From positions 1-9,105 of the forward strand of contig JAURMY010000294.1 in the NCBI GenBank assembly GCA_030830465.1: DNA of 9,105 nucleotides, read 5' to 3'. Under the pieces are notes generated by a model, which was not told the origin of the DNA, did not search any database, and worked only from the letters and a program-made list of their open reading frames with translations. Positions 1 through 7,303 of the stretch are shown here, piece after piece. Every line of letters begins with the position of its first letter. Position 1 is the stretch's first letter. Made by a program: the position numbers and the translations under genes. Source of the stretch: Alphaproteobacteria bacterium. GTDB lineage: Bacteria > Pseudomonadota > Alphaproteobacteria > Rhodobacterales > Rhodobacteraceae.

Positions 1-1106
1 AGCAGAAAATCCGCCGACTGCGGCGCGAGCATCCACAGGCGCGGCTGGTGGTCACCGGCTGTGCGGCGCAGGTCAAACCGGAAGATTTTGCCGCGATGCC
101 CGAGGTGGATCTGGTGCTGGGCAATGCAGAAAAGATGCAACCGGCCAGTTGGGAAGACCTGTCCGGCCGCGCCGCTGACGCCCCCGCACCGGCCCGTGTG
201 GCCGATATCATGGCCGAGACCCGCGCCCCCGCGCCGTTGATTGACGGCCTTGGCAGCCGCGCGCGGGCCTATGTTCAGGTGCAAAACGGTTGTGACCACC
301 GCTGCACCTTCTGTATCATTCCGTTCGGTCGCGGCAATTCGCGTTCGGTCCCCGCCGATATTGTGATCGATCAGATCAAGCGGCTGGTGGATCGGGGGTT
401 TCTTGAGGTCGTTCTGACCGGCGTTGACATGACCAGTTGGGGGGCCGATCTGGCGGCGCAACCGCGGCTTGGCGATCTTGTCGCCGGGATTTTGCAACGC
501 GTGCCCGATTTGCCGCGTCTGCGGATTTCGTCAATCGATTCGATCGAGGCCGATCCGCTGTTGATCGAAGCGATCGAAACTCAGCCGCGCCTGATGCCGC
601 ATCTGCATCTGTCCTTGCAGGCGGGCGACGATATGATCCTGAAACGGATGAAACGGCGGCACTTGCGCGCCGACGCGATAGATTTTTGCCAGCGGATCAT
701 GGCGCGGCGCCCGGATATGGTGTTTGGCGCCGATATCATCGCCGGGTTTCCGACTGAAACTGACGCGATGTTCGAGAATTCCTTGCGGCTGGTGGATGAA
801 TGCAGTCTCACATGGCTGCATGTGTTTCCCTATTCCATCCGTCAGGGCACCCCGGCGGCACGCATGCCGCAGGTCGAGAAATCCGTCATCAAGGAACGCG
901 CCGCGCGACTGCGCGCGCTTGGTGATCTTCAGGTCAAACGGCATCTGGACGCCCAGACGGGGCAGATGCGGTCCGTGTTGATGGAAAGCCCGCGCATGGG
1001 GCGGACCGAAGCCTTTGCGCCGGTGCATTTTGCAACCGATCAGGCGGTTGGTTCCATCGTGCAGGCGCAGATCCTGCGTGCCGACGGATCACGGCTTTAT
1101 GCCTGA
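1..1106 (+). CDS. mtaB: tRNA N6-threonylcarbamoyladenosine (t6A37) methylthiotransferase MtaB, 5'-truncated
   Basis: Radical SAM enzyme that adds a methylthio group to t6A at position 37 of ANN-decoding tRNAs, giving ms2t6A. The reading frame is open from base 3, so the gene starts left of the window and about 367 C-terminal residues are visible; the family is usually a little over 400. The VVTGCAAQ segment carries the last cysteine (bases 60-62) of the N-terminal methylthiotransferase cluster; the first two lie off the window. The radical SAM cluster motif CDHRCTFC (Cx3Cx2C) is at 291-314, followed by VLTGVDMTSWG, a family-typical stretch. The LSLQAGDD and ADIIAGFPTET segments are also characteristic of the MiaB/RimO/MtaB group. 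I favour MtaB over MiaB because of the TGCAAQ and TGVD signatures and the family-typical C-terminus; MiaB is the main alternative. The stop overlaps the start of the next gene by 8 bases, so the two are probably co-transcribed. Confidence 0.9.
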   Translation, partial: QKIRRLRREHPQARLVVTGCAAQVKPEDFAAMPEVDLVLGNAEKMQPASWEDLSGRAADAPAPARVADIMAETRAPAPLIDGLGSRARAYVQVQNGCDHRCTFCIIPFGRGNSRSVPADIVIDQIKRLVDRGFLEVVLTGVDMTSWGADLAAQPRLGDLVAGILQRVPDLPRLRISSIDSIEADPLLIEAIETQPRLMPHLHLSLQAGDDMILKRMKRRHLRADAIDFCQRIMARRPDMVFGADIIAGFPTETDAMFENSLRLVDECSLTWLHVFPYSIRQGTPAARMPQVEKSVIKERAARLRALGDLQVKRHLDAQTGQMRSVLMESPRMGRTEAFAPVHFATDQAVGSIVQAQILRADGSRLYA

Positions 1107-1770
1107 GGATCTGCCAATCCTTTATAGCTTCCGGCGCTGTCCCTATGCCATGCGGGCAAGGCTGGCGGTGCGGGCCAGCGGGCAGGTCTGTGCATTGCGC
1201 GAGATTGTCCTGAAGGACAAAGCACCGGAATTCCGCGCGGCCTCTGCCAAGGCAACGGTGCCGGTTCTGGTGGACGGCACCGGCAAGGTGATTGAAGAAA
1301 GCCTAGAGATCATGTTGTGGGCCCTGCGCCAGAACGATCCGCAGGCCTGGCTGCGCCCGAATACCGGTGACAGGGCCACAATGCTGGCGTTGATTGGCGA
1401 GGCGGATCAGGGCTTCAAACAAAACCTGGACCGCTACAAATATGCCAACCGTTTCGTCGGGGCCGACCCGGTTGCGGCACGGGACCGGGCGGCTGAATTC
1501 CTGTACCGGCTCGACGCGTTGCTTGTGGACCACAACTGGCTGTTTGGCGGGCAGAAGTCGCTGGCGGATATGGCCATCGTGCCTTTCGTGCGGCAGTTTG
1601 CAAATGTCGACAGAACGTGGTTTGATTCGCAACCTTGGTCGCGGCTGATTTTCTGGCTGGATCAGTTTCTGAGTTCTGAGGAGTTCGCTGCCGTTATGAT
1701 GACATATCCAAAATGGCAGGCCGGTGACCCGGTAACCCTATTCCCGGCGGATGGCCCCGATGCATCCTAA
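1099..1770 (+). CDS. Glutathione S-transferase family protein with CPYA motif
   Basis: Protein of 223 residues with a GST fold. The N-terminal thioredoxin-like domain (about residues 6-80) begins with an FRRCPYAMRAR segment, which places a cysteine (C14) at the usual GST active-site position as part of a monothiol glutaredoxin-like CPYA motif. The expected cis-proline follows in TVPVL (P55), and the Glu-Ser pair (E67-S68) that binds the gamma-glutamyl part of glutathione follows after that. The rest is the helical C-terminal domain with the conserved LADMAIVPFVRQF segment. I chose the ATG at 1099 because it gives the natural N-terminus; the frame is open further upstream, but that stretch lies inside mtaB. 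It overlaps mtaB by 8 bases and the next gene by 11, so translation may be coupled. A cysteine-type GST more often reduces glutathionyl adducts or mixed disulfides than conjugates electrophiles; that is family knowledge, and the substrate here is unknown. Confidence 0.85.
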   Translation: MPEDLPILYSFRRCPYAMRARLAVRASGQVCALREIVLKDKAPEFRAASAKATVPVLVDGTGKVIEESLEIMLWALRQNDPQAWLRPNTGDRATMLALIGEADQGFKQNLDRYKYANRFVGADPVAARDRAAEFLYRLDALLVDHNWLFGGQKSLADMAIVPFVRQFANVDRTWFDSQPWSRLIFWLDQFLSSEEFAAVMMTYPKWQAGDPVTLFPADGPDAS

Positions 1771-2389
1771 TCCGGTATATCGCGGCACAGCCCGGCAACA
1801 GAATCTGGAGTTTGCCGAAAAGCGCGGTTTCGGCGTGCTTTCGATCAATGGCGAGGCGGGGCCGCTGATCAGCCATGTGCCATTTATTTTCACCGATAAT
1901 TACCGCCGGATCGAGGCGCATCTGGTGCGGTCAAACCCGATTGCACGGGCCTTGGCCAATGGCGAACGACCGGCGATTTTCGCGATCAGCGGGGCTGACA
2001 GCTATGTGTCGCCCGACTGGTATGACATGGAAAACCAGGTGCCGACGTGGAATTATGTGGCAGTGCACATCCGGGGTGATCTGAAACTGAAACCCGAGAA
2101 ATCGCTGCGCGGTCACCTCGACAGGCTGGCACATGAATTTGAAATCCGCCTGGCCCCCAAGCCGGAATGGCTGACCGATAAGGTCGATGACGACGCCTTG
2201 GCCAGATTGATGAAAATGATCGTGCCGGTGGAAATGGAAGTAGGCACCGTCGACGGCACCTGGAAGCTGAGCCAGAACAAGCCGGACACAGCGCGGCTTG
2301 CCGCGGCTGCGCAGGTTGGCAAGCACGGTTTCGGGCAGGAGGTCGAGGCGATTGCCGATCTTATGCGCGACCCGCCCGCAGTTGATTAA
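1760..2389 (+). CDS. PaiB-like FMN-binding negative transcriptional regulator family protein
   Basis: Protein of 209 residues that matches the PaiB family, small split-barrel flavin-binding proteins often annotated as FMN-binding negative transcriptional regulators. Family hallmarks visible are an early HPNPVYR start, an SHVPF segment, YVSPDWY (about residues 82-88), VPTWNYVAVH (about 94-103) and, near the C-terminus, a GTWKLSQNKP segment. No helix-turn-helix is evident, so a direct DNA-binding role is not shown by the sequence. I chose the ATG at 1760 because MHPNP is the usual N-terminus of the family. An ATG at 1751 would add three residues and cannot be excluded; neither has a strong ribosome binding site. 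The start overlaps the preceding GST gene by 11 bases. Actual function is unclear: Bacillus PaiB is tied to sporulation and protease control, which has no obvious parallel here. A role in flavin-dependent redox chemistry beside two GSTs is inference. Confidence 0.85.
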   Translation: MHPNPVYRGTARQQNLEFAEKRGFGVLSINGEAGPLISHVPFIFTDNYRRIEAHLVRSNPIARALANGERPAIFAISGADSYVSPDWYDMENQVPTWNYVAVHIRGDLKLKPEKSLRGHLDRLAHEFEIRLAPKPEWLTDKVDDDALARLMKMIVPVEMEVGTVDGTWKLSQNKPDTARLAAAAQVGKHGFGQEVEAIADLMRDPPAVD

Positions 2390-2439
2390 GGCAAAGCGAC
2401 GGCATAGCGTTGTCGCAAAGCCAGTTACAGGAGTCTGAC

Positions 2440-2724
2440 ATGCCTCTGCCCCTTGCCCCCGTTGCCGGTCTGGCGCTGCGATACGGTCTGGTTGCCCTGA
2501 CGGCCTATGCGGTCAGCCGCCGCCTGGCCCGCTCTGAGACTTCGCAACTGTGTGAAGATGCGCTGGATCAGGTTGATGAGGGCCTGTCGGCCCATCGCCC
2601 GAAGGACCGTCCGCAGGTCAATGCCCAGGCGCGCTGGCGGCGGGTTGTCCGGCTGGGAACCGACGGGCCGGGATTTGAGTTTGACGCAACGGCGCTGGGC
2701 CGCCTGAAATTCAGAAAGATCTAA
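2440..2724 (+). CDS. Small membrane-anchored protein of unknown function
   Basis: Predicted protein of 94 residues that I cannot assign to a named family. The ATG at 2440 follows a good ribosome binding site (CAGGAG, 2429-2434) at normal spacing. A TTG at 2410 would add ten residues but lacks such a site. Residues about 5-25 are hydrophobic (PVAGLALRYGLVALTAYAV) and are followed by RRLAR, which suggests one N-terminal membrane helix with the rest in the cytoplasm by the positive-inside rule. The middle is acidic and polar. The C-terminus is basic and ordered-looking (RWRRVVRLG, then DATALGRLKFRKI). It lies 50 bases after the PaiB-like gene and its stop is one base before the start of the next GST gene, so it is probably in the same operon. 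The gene looks real from its spacing and ribosome binding site, but its function is unknown. Confidence 0.75.
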   Translation: MPLPLAPVAGLALRYGLVALTAYAVSRRLARSETSQLCEDALDQVDEGLSAHRPKDRPQVNAQARWRRVVRLGTDGPGFEFDATALGRLKFRKI

Positions 2725-2725
2725 A

Positions 2726-3334
2726 ATGAAGCTGTTCTATTCTCCCGCCTCGCCTTTTGTTCGCAAGGTGATGGTTCTGCTGGCCGAAACCGGGCAGCTT
2801 GATGCCGTGGAAGTGGTGGGTGCCACGGGCACCCCGATTGATCCCGGCACGATGCCGGTCGATCACAACCCCTTGGGAAAAATCCCCGCCTTGGTGACGG
2901 ACAGCGGTGCGGCCATTTTCGACAGCCGGGTGATCTGCCGCTATCTGGACGACCGCGCCGGTGGCAAACTTTATCCGGCGGGCGATGCGCTTTGGCCGGT
3001 CCTGACACTGGAGGCGCTGGCGGATGGTATGCTCGATGCCGCTATTCTGATGGTATATGAAGGCCGGGTGCGGCCAGAGGAAATCCGCTATCCTGCCTGG
3101 GTGGAAGGGCAATGGGCGAAAATCACCCGTGCGCTGGATGCGCTCGAAGGCCCTTGGGCCGGGCAGCTGGGCGGTGCCTTGAACATGGGGCAGGTGGCCG
3201 TCGCCTGTACGCTGGAATATCTGGATTTCCGCCACGGGGCGCGGGACTGGCGCGCGGCGCGCCCGAAACTGGCGGCCTGGCAAAAGCAATTCGCGCAGCG
3301 CGAAAGCATGCTGAACACCGTTCCGAAGGTTTGA
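2726..3334 (+). CDS. Glutathione S-transferase, YibF-like
   Basis: Protein of 202 residues with a complete GST layout resembling Escherichia coli YibF. The N-terminal thioredoxin-like domain starts MKLFYSPASPFVRKV, with a serine (S9) rather than a cysteine at the active-site region. NPLGKIPAL carries the cis-proline (P54) and FDSRVI the Asp-Ser pair (D66-S67) that binds glutathione. The helical domain contains EALADGMLDA and an arginine-rich RVRPEE segment, then CTLEYLDFRHG, all close in pattern to YibF. The ATG lies one base after the stop of the preceding gene, which points to translational coupling; no strong separate ribosome binding site is seen. It is a different class from the CPYA-type GST earlier in the same gene cluster and not an obvious recent duplicate. 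Substrate unknown. It is the last gene of the left block and faces the PAP2 gene convergently across 21 bases. Confidence 0.88.
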   Translation: MKLFYSPASPFVRKVMVLLAETGQLDAVEVVGATGTPIDPGTMPVDHNPLGKIPALVTDSGAAIFDSRVICRYLDDRAGGKLYPAGDALWPVLTLEALADGMLDAAILMVYEGRVRPEEIRYPAWVEGQWAKITRALDALEGPWAGQLGGALNMGQVAVACTLEYLDFRHGARDWRAARPKLAAWQKQFAQRESMLNTVPKV

Positions 3335-3355
3335 AATAGGCCGGGGCGTCGTCCG

Positions 3356-3898
3356 TCAGGTTGCGCCCCGACCGAACCAGCCTGCGACGCGGTGAAACAG
3401 CCGGGCCAGTGCGCCGCGGGGCGAGGTTTTGCGAAAACCGCGATCAATCACCCACCCGGCCAATGCCCCCGCCAGAACTTGCCAGATGTCGTGCTTGCCC
3501 GCCTCGATCCTGGAGCCGCCGACAAAGCCGGCGGTCAGGATCACCGCACCCTGAACCCATGGACTGCCGGCCAGACATTCATGCACCAGATTGCTGGCCC
3601 CAAGCGCCGCTGTCGCCGTATGGCCGGACGGCATCCCCAACCCGCCGCCGTTCGGGCGGATATTGACCGGCGCATCGCCAAGGGCGTGTTTGCTGCCATG
3701 CACCACCCCAAGCTGAATCACATAGCGCAGCAGAAAATCCCCGAACTGGCCGTTGACGGCGGAACAACCCAGCGCGATGACCGGAAGCGCAACCTGAAAC
3801 CGGTCGCCCAGTTTTTCAACGTCCTTGCTGCCGATGGCAAAGGTCAGAATCAGTGCGGCCAGCACGGCCTTTGTTTTCCAGGTCTTCGGCAGGTTCAT
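3356..3898 (-). CDS. PAP2-family membrane phosphatase with atypical third motif
   Basis: Small integral membrane protein of 180 residues with the type 2 phosphatidic acid phosphatase motifs in order: K70 with R81-P82 (motif 1, spacing longer than the usual Kx6RP), GMPSGHT (P90-H93, motif 2) and GGSRIEAGKHDIWQVLAG (S129, R130, H136, motif 3). The histidines match the general-acid and nucleophile residues of the family. The aspartate that normally follows the nucleophile at H+4 is Gln140 here. Hydrophobic segments at about 11-22, 36-48, 95-110, 115-128 and 138-150 support a compact multi-pass membrane fold. The likely reaction is removal of phosphate from a lipid phosphate or prenyl (di)phosphate at the membrane; the substrate cannot be read from sequence. 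It lies 50 bases downstream of trmL on the same strand, so the two may share a transcript, though their functions do not obviously connect. Confidence 0.8.
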   Translation of the reverse strand: MNLPKTWKTKAVLAALILTFAIGSKDVEKLGDRFQVALPVIALGCSAVNGQFGDFLLRYVIQLGVVHGSKHALGDAPVNIRPNGGGLGMPSGHTATAALGASNLVHECLAGSPWVQGAVILTAGFVGGSRIEAGKHDIWQVLAGALAGWVIDRGFRKTSPRGALARLFHRVAGWFGRGAT

Positions 3899-3948
3899 GG
3901 TATTTTCCCAATTGGTTCTGATTTCGGGTCGATCAGCCGGGACCGGCG

Positions 3949-4401
3949 CTATGGACGAAGCTGGCGCATCGCTTCTGACAGGGCGATCCCCGCCGCGACC
4001 GCCACATTCAGGCTGCGCCCGCCGCCGGGCATCGGAATCAAGACGTGATGATCACATGCGGCGTGCACCTCCGCAGGTACGCCGGCGCTTTCCTGTCCGG
4101 TCATAAGGGTGTCGCCCGGTAGAAAGCGGAAATCCCAGATTCCCGTCTTTGCCTTTGTTGTCAGAAGGATAAGGCGCGCCGGACGGCTTGTGTTCAGGTA
4201 ATCCTGCCACGAATCATGCCGCTTGAAATCGGCCATCTCGCGGTAATCCATGGCCGCGCGGCGAAGGGATTTGTCCGACAACGGGAAGCCGCAGGGCTCG
4301 ATCACATCCAAAGGCACGCCAAAGCAGGCGGTGATGCGTAAAATCGCGCCGAGATTCGGCGCAATGTCTGGTTGGTAAACCGCAAGTCTCAAAAGTTGCA
4401 T
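3949..4401 (-). CDS. trmL: tRNA (cytidine/uridine-34-2'-O)-methyltransferase TrmL
   Basis: SPOUT-class methyltransferase of 150 residues, the normal length for TrmL, which methylates the ribose 2'-O of the wobble nucleotide 34 in certain leucine tRNAs using S-adenosylmethionine. Motif 1 is PNLGAILR (N16, G18, R22). Motif 2 is [11 protein letters not shown] (G102-E104-S105). Motif 3 is [20 protein letters not shown] (S130-L-N132). Motifs 2 and 3 form the knotted cofactor site. The common form of motif 3 has IPMRPGMRSLN; here [11 protein letters not shown] is slightly different, but the SLN core is intact. There is no N-terminal RNA-binding extension, which fits the minimalist TrmL type rather than TrmH or RlmB. 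The ATG is preceded by CAGGAAA on the minus strand as a weak ribosome binding site. It is transcribed divergently from petA. Confidence 0.92.
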   Translation of the reverse strand: MQLLRLAVYQPDIAPNLGAILRITACFGVPLDVIEPCGFPLSDKSLRRAAMDYREMADFKRHDSWQDYLNTSRPARLILLTTKAKTGIWDFRFLPGDTLMTGQESAGVPAEVHAACDHHVLIPMPGGGRSLNVAVAAGIALSEAMRQLRP

Positions 4402-4539
4402 TTTCCTGTTATCTGCGCCCGAATGTCCGCTGGACCTAGGGCAAACCGTTGTGTAGTAACCCGCAGAAGCCCCAATTCGTTTTGCGGCTCATCGTCTGAT
4501 ATTGGCCTGTTTTCCGGGCCGGGCAAAGGAGAGAAACTC
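4402..4539. promoter_or_regulatory. Divergent trmL/petA intergenic region
   Basis: This 138-base region lies between the starts of trmL (minus) and petA (plus) and should hold both promoters and the petA leader. Its plus-strand end has a strong ribosome binding site, AAAGGAGAG (4525-4533), ahead of the petA GTG. A possible weak petA promoter is TTCGTT (4476-4481), a 16-base spacer and GATATT (4498-4503); the match to consensus is poor. An imperfect inverted repeat (CCGCAGAA, 4461-4468, against TTTTGCGG, 4480-4487, one G-T wobble, 11-base loop) overlaps the -35 candidate and could be an operator half-site pair or chance. No convincing boxes were found for trmL. Confidence 0.45.
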
Positions 4540-5103
4540 GTGTCTCACGCAGAAGACAACGCAGGCACCCGCCGGGACTTCCTTTATGTGGCCACCGCGG
4601 CCACAGGGGCAGTGGCCACAGGCGCGGCCGTCTGGCCGCTGATCAACCAAATGAACCCATCGGCCGATGTTCTGGCGCTGTCCTCGGTTGAGGTCGATGT
4701 GTCGGGTGTCGAAGTCGGAACCCAGATCACTGTCAAATGGCGCGGCAAGCCGGTCTTCATCCGCCGCCGCACCGAAGACGAAATCAAAGCCGCCCGCGCG
4801 GTGGAAATGTCGGATCTGGTCGATCCCCACGCCGAAAACGCGAATATTCCCGAAAGCTCGGACGCCTCGGACAGCAACCGGACACTGGACAAAGACGGCC
4901 AGTGGCTGGTGATGATGGGGGTTTGCACCCATCTGGGCTGTGTGCCGCTGGGCAATGCGTCGGGCGATTTCGGTGGCTGGTTCTGCCCCTGCCACGGGTC
5001 GCATTACGACACTGCCGGCCGTATTCGCAAAGGGCCTGCGCCGCGCAACCTGCCGGTGCCGACAGCGGCCTTTACCAACGATACAACCATCAAGCTCGGT
5101 TAA
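4540..5103 (+). CDS. petA: Ubiquinol-cytochrome c reductase Rieske iron-sulfur subunit
   Basis: The 2Fe-2S subunit of the cytochrome bc1 complex, which takes one electron from ubiquinol at the Qo site and moves by its head domain to reduce cytochrome c1. The protein has 187 residues from a GTG start at 4540, chosen because it follows AAAGGAGAG and gives the family N-terminus [13 protein letters not shown]. An uncleaved twin-arginine signal anchor (TRRDFLY, R11-R12, then a hydrophobic helix to about 34) is expected to export the folded protein and anchor it. The flexible hinge follows (about 38-48). Cluster box 1 is CTHLGC (C129, H131, C134) and box 2 CPCHGSHY (C149, C151, H152). Ligands are C129, H131, C149 and H152, with a C134-C151 disulfide, the same numbers as in Rhodobacter sphaeroides. 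S154 and Y156, which tune redox potential in that protein, are kept. First gene of petABC; petB starts 12 bases after its stop. Confidence 0.97.
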   Translation: MSHAEDNAGTRRDFLYVATAATGAVATGAAVWPLINQMNPSADVLALSSVEVDVSGVEVGTQITVKWRGKPVFIRRRTEDEIKAARAVEMSDLVDPHAENANIPESSDASDSNRTLDKDGQWLVMMGVCTHLGCVPLGNASGDFGGWFCPCHGSHYDTAGRIRKGPAPRNLPVPTAAFTNDTTIKLG

Positions 5104-5115
5104 GGGAGACAGTAA

Positions 5116-6447
5116 ATGGCCGGTATTCCACACGATCATTACGAGCCCAAGACGGGCGTCGAAAAATGGCTGCACGAGCGTCTGCCCGTTGTCAGCATTC
5201 TCTATGACACATTGTTCATCCCCACACCCAAGAACTTGAACTGGATGTGGATCTGGGGCATTGTTCTGGCGTTCTGCCTGGTGCTGCAAATTGCGACCGG
5301 CATTGTTCTGGCCATGCATTACACCCCGCATGTTTCGCTGGCGTTTGACAGTGTCGAACACATCATGCGCGACGTGAACGGCGGCTGGGCATTGCGCTAT
5401 ATGCACGCGAACGGCGCTTCGCTGTTCTTCTTTGCGGTCTATCTGCACATCTTCCGCGGCCTTTACTACGGTTCTTACAAAGCCCCGCGCGAAGTCACCT
5501 GGATTGTCGGCATGCTGATCTATCTGGTGATGATGGCGACCGGTTTCCTGGGCTATGTTCTGCCCTGGGGTCAGATGTCGTTCTGGGGTGCCACGGTTAT
5601 CACCGGTTTCTTCGGGGCGATCCCGGGCATCGGCGAAACCATCCAGACCTGGTTGCTGGGCGGGCCGGCGGTGGATAACGCCACGCTGAACCGTTTCTTC
5701 AGCCTGCATTACCTGCTGCCCTTCGTTCTGGCCGGTCTGGTGATCGTGCATATCTGGGCCTTCCACACCACGGGCAACAACAACCCGACCGGGGTTGAAG
5801 TGCGCCGCGGTTCAAAGGCCGAAGCCAACAAAGACACTCTGCCGTTCTGGCCCTATTTCGTGGTCAAGGATTTGTTTGCGCTGGGCGTGGTTCTGACCGT
5901 GTTCTTCGCGATCACCTTTTACATGCCCAACTATCTGGGCCACCCTGACAACTACACTCAGGCCAACCCGCTGGTGACCCCCGCACATATCGTACCGGAA
6001 TGGTATTACCTGCCCTTCTATGCGATCCTGCGGGCCTTTACCTCGGACGTTTGGGCGGTTCAGTTGGTGCACCTTGTGACCGGCGGCATCGTTGACGCCA
6101 AGTTCTTTGGCGTGCTGGCCATGTTTGGCGCGATCATCGTCATGGTGTTCGTGCCTTGGCTGGACACATCCAGCGTGCGTTCGGGCAAATACCGCCCGTC
6201 GTTCAAGTGGTGGTTCTGGCTGCTGGCGCTTGATTTTGTCGTGCTGACATGGTGCGGCTCGCAACCGGCGGAAGGCATGGTTCCGGTGATCTCGCTGATC
6301 GGCGCGACCTATTGGTTCGGCTATTTCCTGATCATCCTGCCGCTTTTGGGTGTTCTGGAAAAACCGCTGCCGGTTCCGGCGACCATCGAGGACGACTTTG
6401 ATGCCCATTATCCGCCCAAGGACGCCTCGGCGTCTGCGGCTGAATGA
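5116..6447 (+). CDS. petB: Cytochrome b subunit of the bc1 complex
   Basis: Membrane core of ubiquinol:cytochrome c oxidoreductase, carrying hemes bL and bH and both quinone sites; it couples quinol oxidation to proton translocation. The 443-residue length is close to the 445 recalled for Rhodobacter sphaeroides. Four heme histidines are in place: H97 and H198 for bL, H111 and H212 for bH. The Qo-site loop PEWY is at 294-297, with E295, the residue implicated in quinol proton release. [18 protein letters not shown] (about 147-164) forms the cd region, with G158 at the position equivalent to mitochondrial G143, so the common Qo-inhibitor resistance change is absent. Eight transmembrane helices are expected and hydrophobic stretches fit. 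The ATG follows GGGAGA (5104-5109) at good spacing. The fused full-length form (not split b6 plus subunit IV) is as expected for proteobacteria. Confidence 0.98.
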   Translation: MAGIPHDHYEPKTGVEKWLHERLPVVSILYDTLFIPTPKNLNWMWIWGIVLAFCLVLQIATGIVLAMHYTPHVSLAFDSVEHIMRDVNGGWALRYMHANGASLFFFAVYLHIFRGLYYGSYKAPREVTWIVGMLIYLVMMATGFLGYVLPWGQMSFWGATVITGFFGAIPGIGETIQTWLLGGPAVDNATLNRFFSLHYLLPFVLAGLVIVHIWAFHTTGNNNPTGVEVRRGSKAEANKDTLPFWPYFVVKDLFALGVVLTVFFAITFYMPNYLGHPDNYTQANPLVTPAHIVPEWYYLPFYAILRAFTSDVWAVQLVHLVTGGIVDAKFFGVLAMFGAIIVMVFVPWLDTSSVRSGKYRPSFKWWFWLLALDFVVLTWCGSQPAEGMVPVISLIGATYWFGYFLIILPLLGVLEKPLPVPATIEDDFDAHYPPKDASASAAE

Positions 6448-6469
6448 TTTGAACGTGAGGACAGACGAG

Positions 6470-7249
6470 ATGATCAAAAACAAGATACTCGCAGCTTTCG
6501 TTGCATTCGGCCTTGGCTCCGGCGCGGTGGTCGCGTCGGAAGGCGGGCACGTCGAGGACTATGCGTTTTCCTTCGAAGGCCCGTTTGGCAAGTTCGAACC
6601 GCATCAGTTGCAGCGCGGCCTGCAGATTTACAAAGAAGTCTGCTCGGCCTGCCACGGCCTGCGTCAGGTCTCTTTCCGCACGCTGGGGGAACCCGGCGGC
6701 CCGCAGATGGAACCGGAACAGGTCAAGGCCTTTGCCGCATTGTTTGACGTGGTCGATGCCGAAACCGGTGAAACCCGCCCGGGCATTCCCTCGGACAAAT
6801 TCCCGGCCAATACATCTGTCGGCGCACCGGATCTCAGCCTGATGGCCAAGGCCCGTGCCGGTTTCCACGGCCCGATGGGTCTGGGGATCAATCAGGTGGT
6901 CAAAGGTATGGGCGGCGCGGAATATATCGCGTCGATCCTGACCGGCTTTACCGGTGAAGACAAAGAACAGGCCGGCGTGACGCTGCATGCCAACAAGACT
7001 TTCCCCGGCGGCTGGATCGGCATGGCCCCGCCGCTGAGCGACGGCATGATTGAGTTCCATGACGGCCATCCGAACGATGTTGAGCATATGGCCGAGGATG
7101 TCTCCGCCTTTCTGATGTGGGCGGCTGAGCCCAAGATGATGGCGCGCAAACATACAGGGTTCCTGGCGGTCGCCTTCATGGTTCTGCTGACATCGCTTTT
7201 GTATCTCAGCAACAAGCGTCTGTGGGCCGGACCCAAGCGCAAGGATTGA
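6470..7249 (+). CDS. petC: Cytochrome c1 subunit of the bc1 complex
   Basis: Membrane-anchored c-type cytochrome that passes electrons from the Rieske protein to cytochrome c2 or cy. The precursor has 259 residues. The ATG at 6470 gives a clear Sec signal peptide ([16 protein letters not shown], likely cleavage near A22-S23), with GAGG upstream as ribosome binding site. The heme motif CSACH is at 58-62, and the sixth ligand is M185 within GMAPPL. A C-terminal helix (about 230-246) followed by NKRLW anchors it with a short cytoplasmic tail. The only cysteines are the two that bind heme, so the disulfide-bearing loop known in Rhodobacter capsulatus and R. sphaeroides is missing; that also explains part of the shorter length. 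The residue two before the ligand methionine is isoleucine (I183). It starts 22 bases after petB and is the last gene before a strong terminator. Confidence 0.97.
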   Translation: MIKNKILAAFVAFGLGSGAVVASEGGHVEDYAFSFEGPFGKFEPHQLQRGLQIYKEVCSACHGLRQVSFRTLGEPGGPQMEPEQVKAFAALFDVVDAETGETRPGIPSDKFPANTSVGAPDLSLMAKARAGFHGPMGLGINQVVKGMGGAEYIASILTGFTGEDKEQAGVTLHANKTFPGGWIGMAPPLSDGMIEFHDGHPNDVEHMAEDVSAFLMWAAEPKMMARKHTGFLAVAFMVLLTSLLYLSNKRLWAGPKRKD

Positions 7250-7267
7250 TCCGCACTGGATCACAGC

Positions 7268-7296
7268 AAAAGGGCGCGCCGACGGTGCGCCCTTTT
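7268..7296. terminator. Bidirectional intrinsic terminator between petC and thiQ
   Basis: Near-perfect hairpin of AAAAGGGCGCGCC, loop GAC, then GGTGCGCCCTTTT, giving 13 pairs with one G-T wobble. The outer A/T tracts make it an intrinsic terminator on either strand: a U-run follows the stem for the petABC transcript, and the mirror image does so for thiQ. It starts 18 bases after the petC stop and ends 7 bases before the thiQ stop on the opposite strand, exactly where a shared terminator for converging operons would sit. Confidence 0.88.
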
Positions 7297-7303
7297 CGTT
7301 TGG

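Noticed and set aside
1751..1759. Alternative ATG three codons upstream for the PaiB-like protein
   Set aside because: The family normally begins MHPNP, which fits the ATG at 1760; the upstream start adds only Met-Ala-Pro and has no better ribosome binding site.
3342..3370. CGGGGCG...CGCCCCG inverted repeat between the convergent GST and PAP2 genes as a terminator
   Set aside because: The stem is only 7 pairs with a 15-base loop and no T-tract, and half of it lies inside the PAP2 coding end; too weak to call.
3936..3947. GCCGG-GA-CCGGC palindrome just after the trmL stop as a terminator
   Set aside because: The loop is too small for the full stem, no T-run follows, and the adjacent PAP2 gene on the same strand suggests read-through.
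3392..4048. Plus-strand open frame opposite the PAP2 gene and the trmL end
   Set aside because: The minus-strand PAP2 and TrmL proteins have ordered catalytic motifs; the plus-strand product has none and is compositionally biased.
4489..5766. Long open frame of about 425 codons on the minus strand opposite petA and petB
   Set aside because: It runs antisense to two unmistakable bc1 genes; its product is rich in His, Gln and Arg with no family pattern, as expected from GC-rich codon bias.
6332..7264. Open frame of about 310 codons on the minus strand opposite petC
   Set aside because: It spans the petC gene and the petB end in antisense, with no recognisable domain or ribosome binding site.
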